Shown here: positions 63,891-64,000 of the stretch, one piece after another
How positions within the stretch are numbered: position 1 is the first letter of the stretch
Layout of the letters: each line of letters begins with the position of its first letter
Source: an uncultured Acinetobacter sp.
GTDB taxonomy: Bacteria > Pseudomonadota > Gammaproteobacteria > Pseudomonadales > Moraxellaceae
DNA: 64,000 bases
NCBI GenBank assembly: GCA_913777945.1
Contig: CAJYTY010000018.1
Location: 1 to 64,000, forward strand
Reading direction: 5' to 3'
The notes under the pieces: model-generated
What the model was told of the DNA's origin: nothing
Seen by the model: the letters and a program-made list of their open reading frames with translations, nothing else
The model's database searches: none
Made by a program: the position numbers and the translations under genes

Positions 63891-64000
63891 ATGGATATTC
63901 GCAAAATTAAGAAACTCATCGATTTGATGATTGAATCTGACTTACAAGCGATTGAGGTTAAAGAAGGTGATCAATCTATCGCTCTTACTCGTCCAACACC
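63891..64000 (+). CDS. accB: Biotin carboxyl carrier protein of acetyl-CoA carboxylase (5' part only)
   Basis: The start MDIRKIKKLIDLMIESDLQA followed by EVKEGDQSIALTRP is typical of AccB. The frame runs off the window. AccB carries biotin for malonyl-CoA synthesis. A GATTTAGGAACATTC stretch lies before the ATG. Position after aroQ supports the call. Confidence 0.93.
   Translation, partial: MDIRKIKKLIDLMIESDLQAIEVKEGDQSIALTRPT

Overview
The window looks like a chromosomal stretch from an Acinetobacter species. It is AT-rich and gene-dense. Gene content that points there: the indole-3-acetate (iac) cluster in the order iacHABICDEFG, the Zur-controlled trio of an M15 lipoprotein (zrlA-like), zigA and folE2, a p-hydroxyphenylacetate-hydroxylase-C1-like flavin reductase, and a T6SS vgrG. 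No rRNA, tRNA, CRISPR array or prophage was recognised. Species cannot be settled from sequence reading alone.

Layout. 1-7.1 kb: 5' part of a vgrG; an orphan protein that may have a heme-oxygenase-like fold; a TetR and an ArsR (BigR/SqrR-like) regulator; the serine/threonine symporter sstT; DUF1275 and DUF2058 genes; a YbdG-type mechanosensitive channel. 7.1-13.1 kb: an MFS gene, then a visibly AT-rich accessory patch (about 8.3-12.1 kb) with orphan small genes, broken gene remnants and an internally deleted IS3-family element that still has terminal repeats and a 3-bp target duplication, then three small orphan genes. 13.1-18.8 kb: the urea transporter operon urtABCDE, with a sigma-54-like promoter before urtA. 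19.2-22.9 kb: a TonB-dependent receptor, a serine acetyltransferase and a small orphan gene preceded by a possible small RNA or attenuator.

23.2-32.4 kb: a D-glucarate/galactarate catabolic locus (gudD, garD, kdgD, 2,5-dioxovalerate dehydrogenase, gudP, a FadR-subfamily GntR regulator and a D-2-hydroxyacid dehydrogenase). A 17-bp motif with a GATGTCT core recurs in front of four of its transcription units and is the likely GntR operator. 32.5-37.0 kb: an EamA permease, a DUF2946 gene and a cyanide-insensitive-type cytochrome bd oxidase operon with two tiny genes (31 and 35 codons) and an HTH gene.

37.1-54.3 kb: a large aromatic catabolic block on the minus strand. It contains the complete iacHABICDEFG operon for degrading the plant hormone indole-3-acetate to catechol, an OprD-type porin, a Liv-type ABC transporter with a fused permease-ATPase, a ketopantoate-reductase-like enzyme, a class II aldolase and a MarR regulator. 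A 16-bp motif with TTGAAA core sits 43-70 bp before iacH, the porin gene and the binding-protein gene, in the same orientation each time, suggesting these units are one regulon that joins uptake to degradation.

54.7-64 kb: a LysR regulator divergent from aspA; a quinone oxidoreductase; a ROK protein lacking the usual zinc motif; the Zur regulon (zrlA-like lipoprotein; zigA-folE2) with two clear Zur boxes; a 0.93-kb gap without a recognised gene; aroQ and the start of accB.
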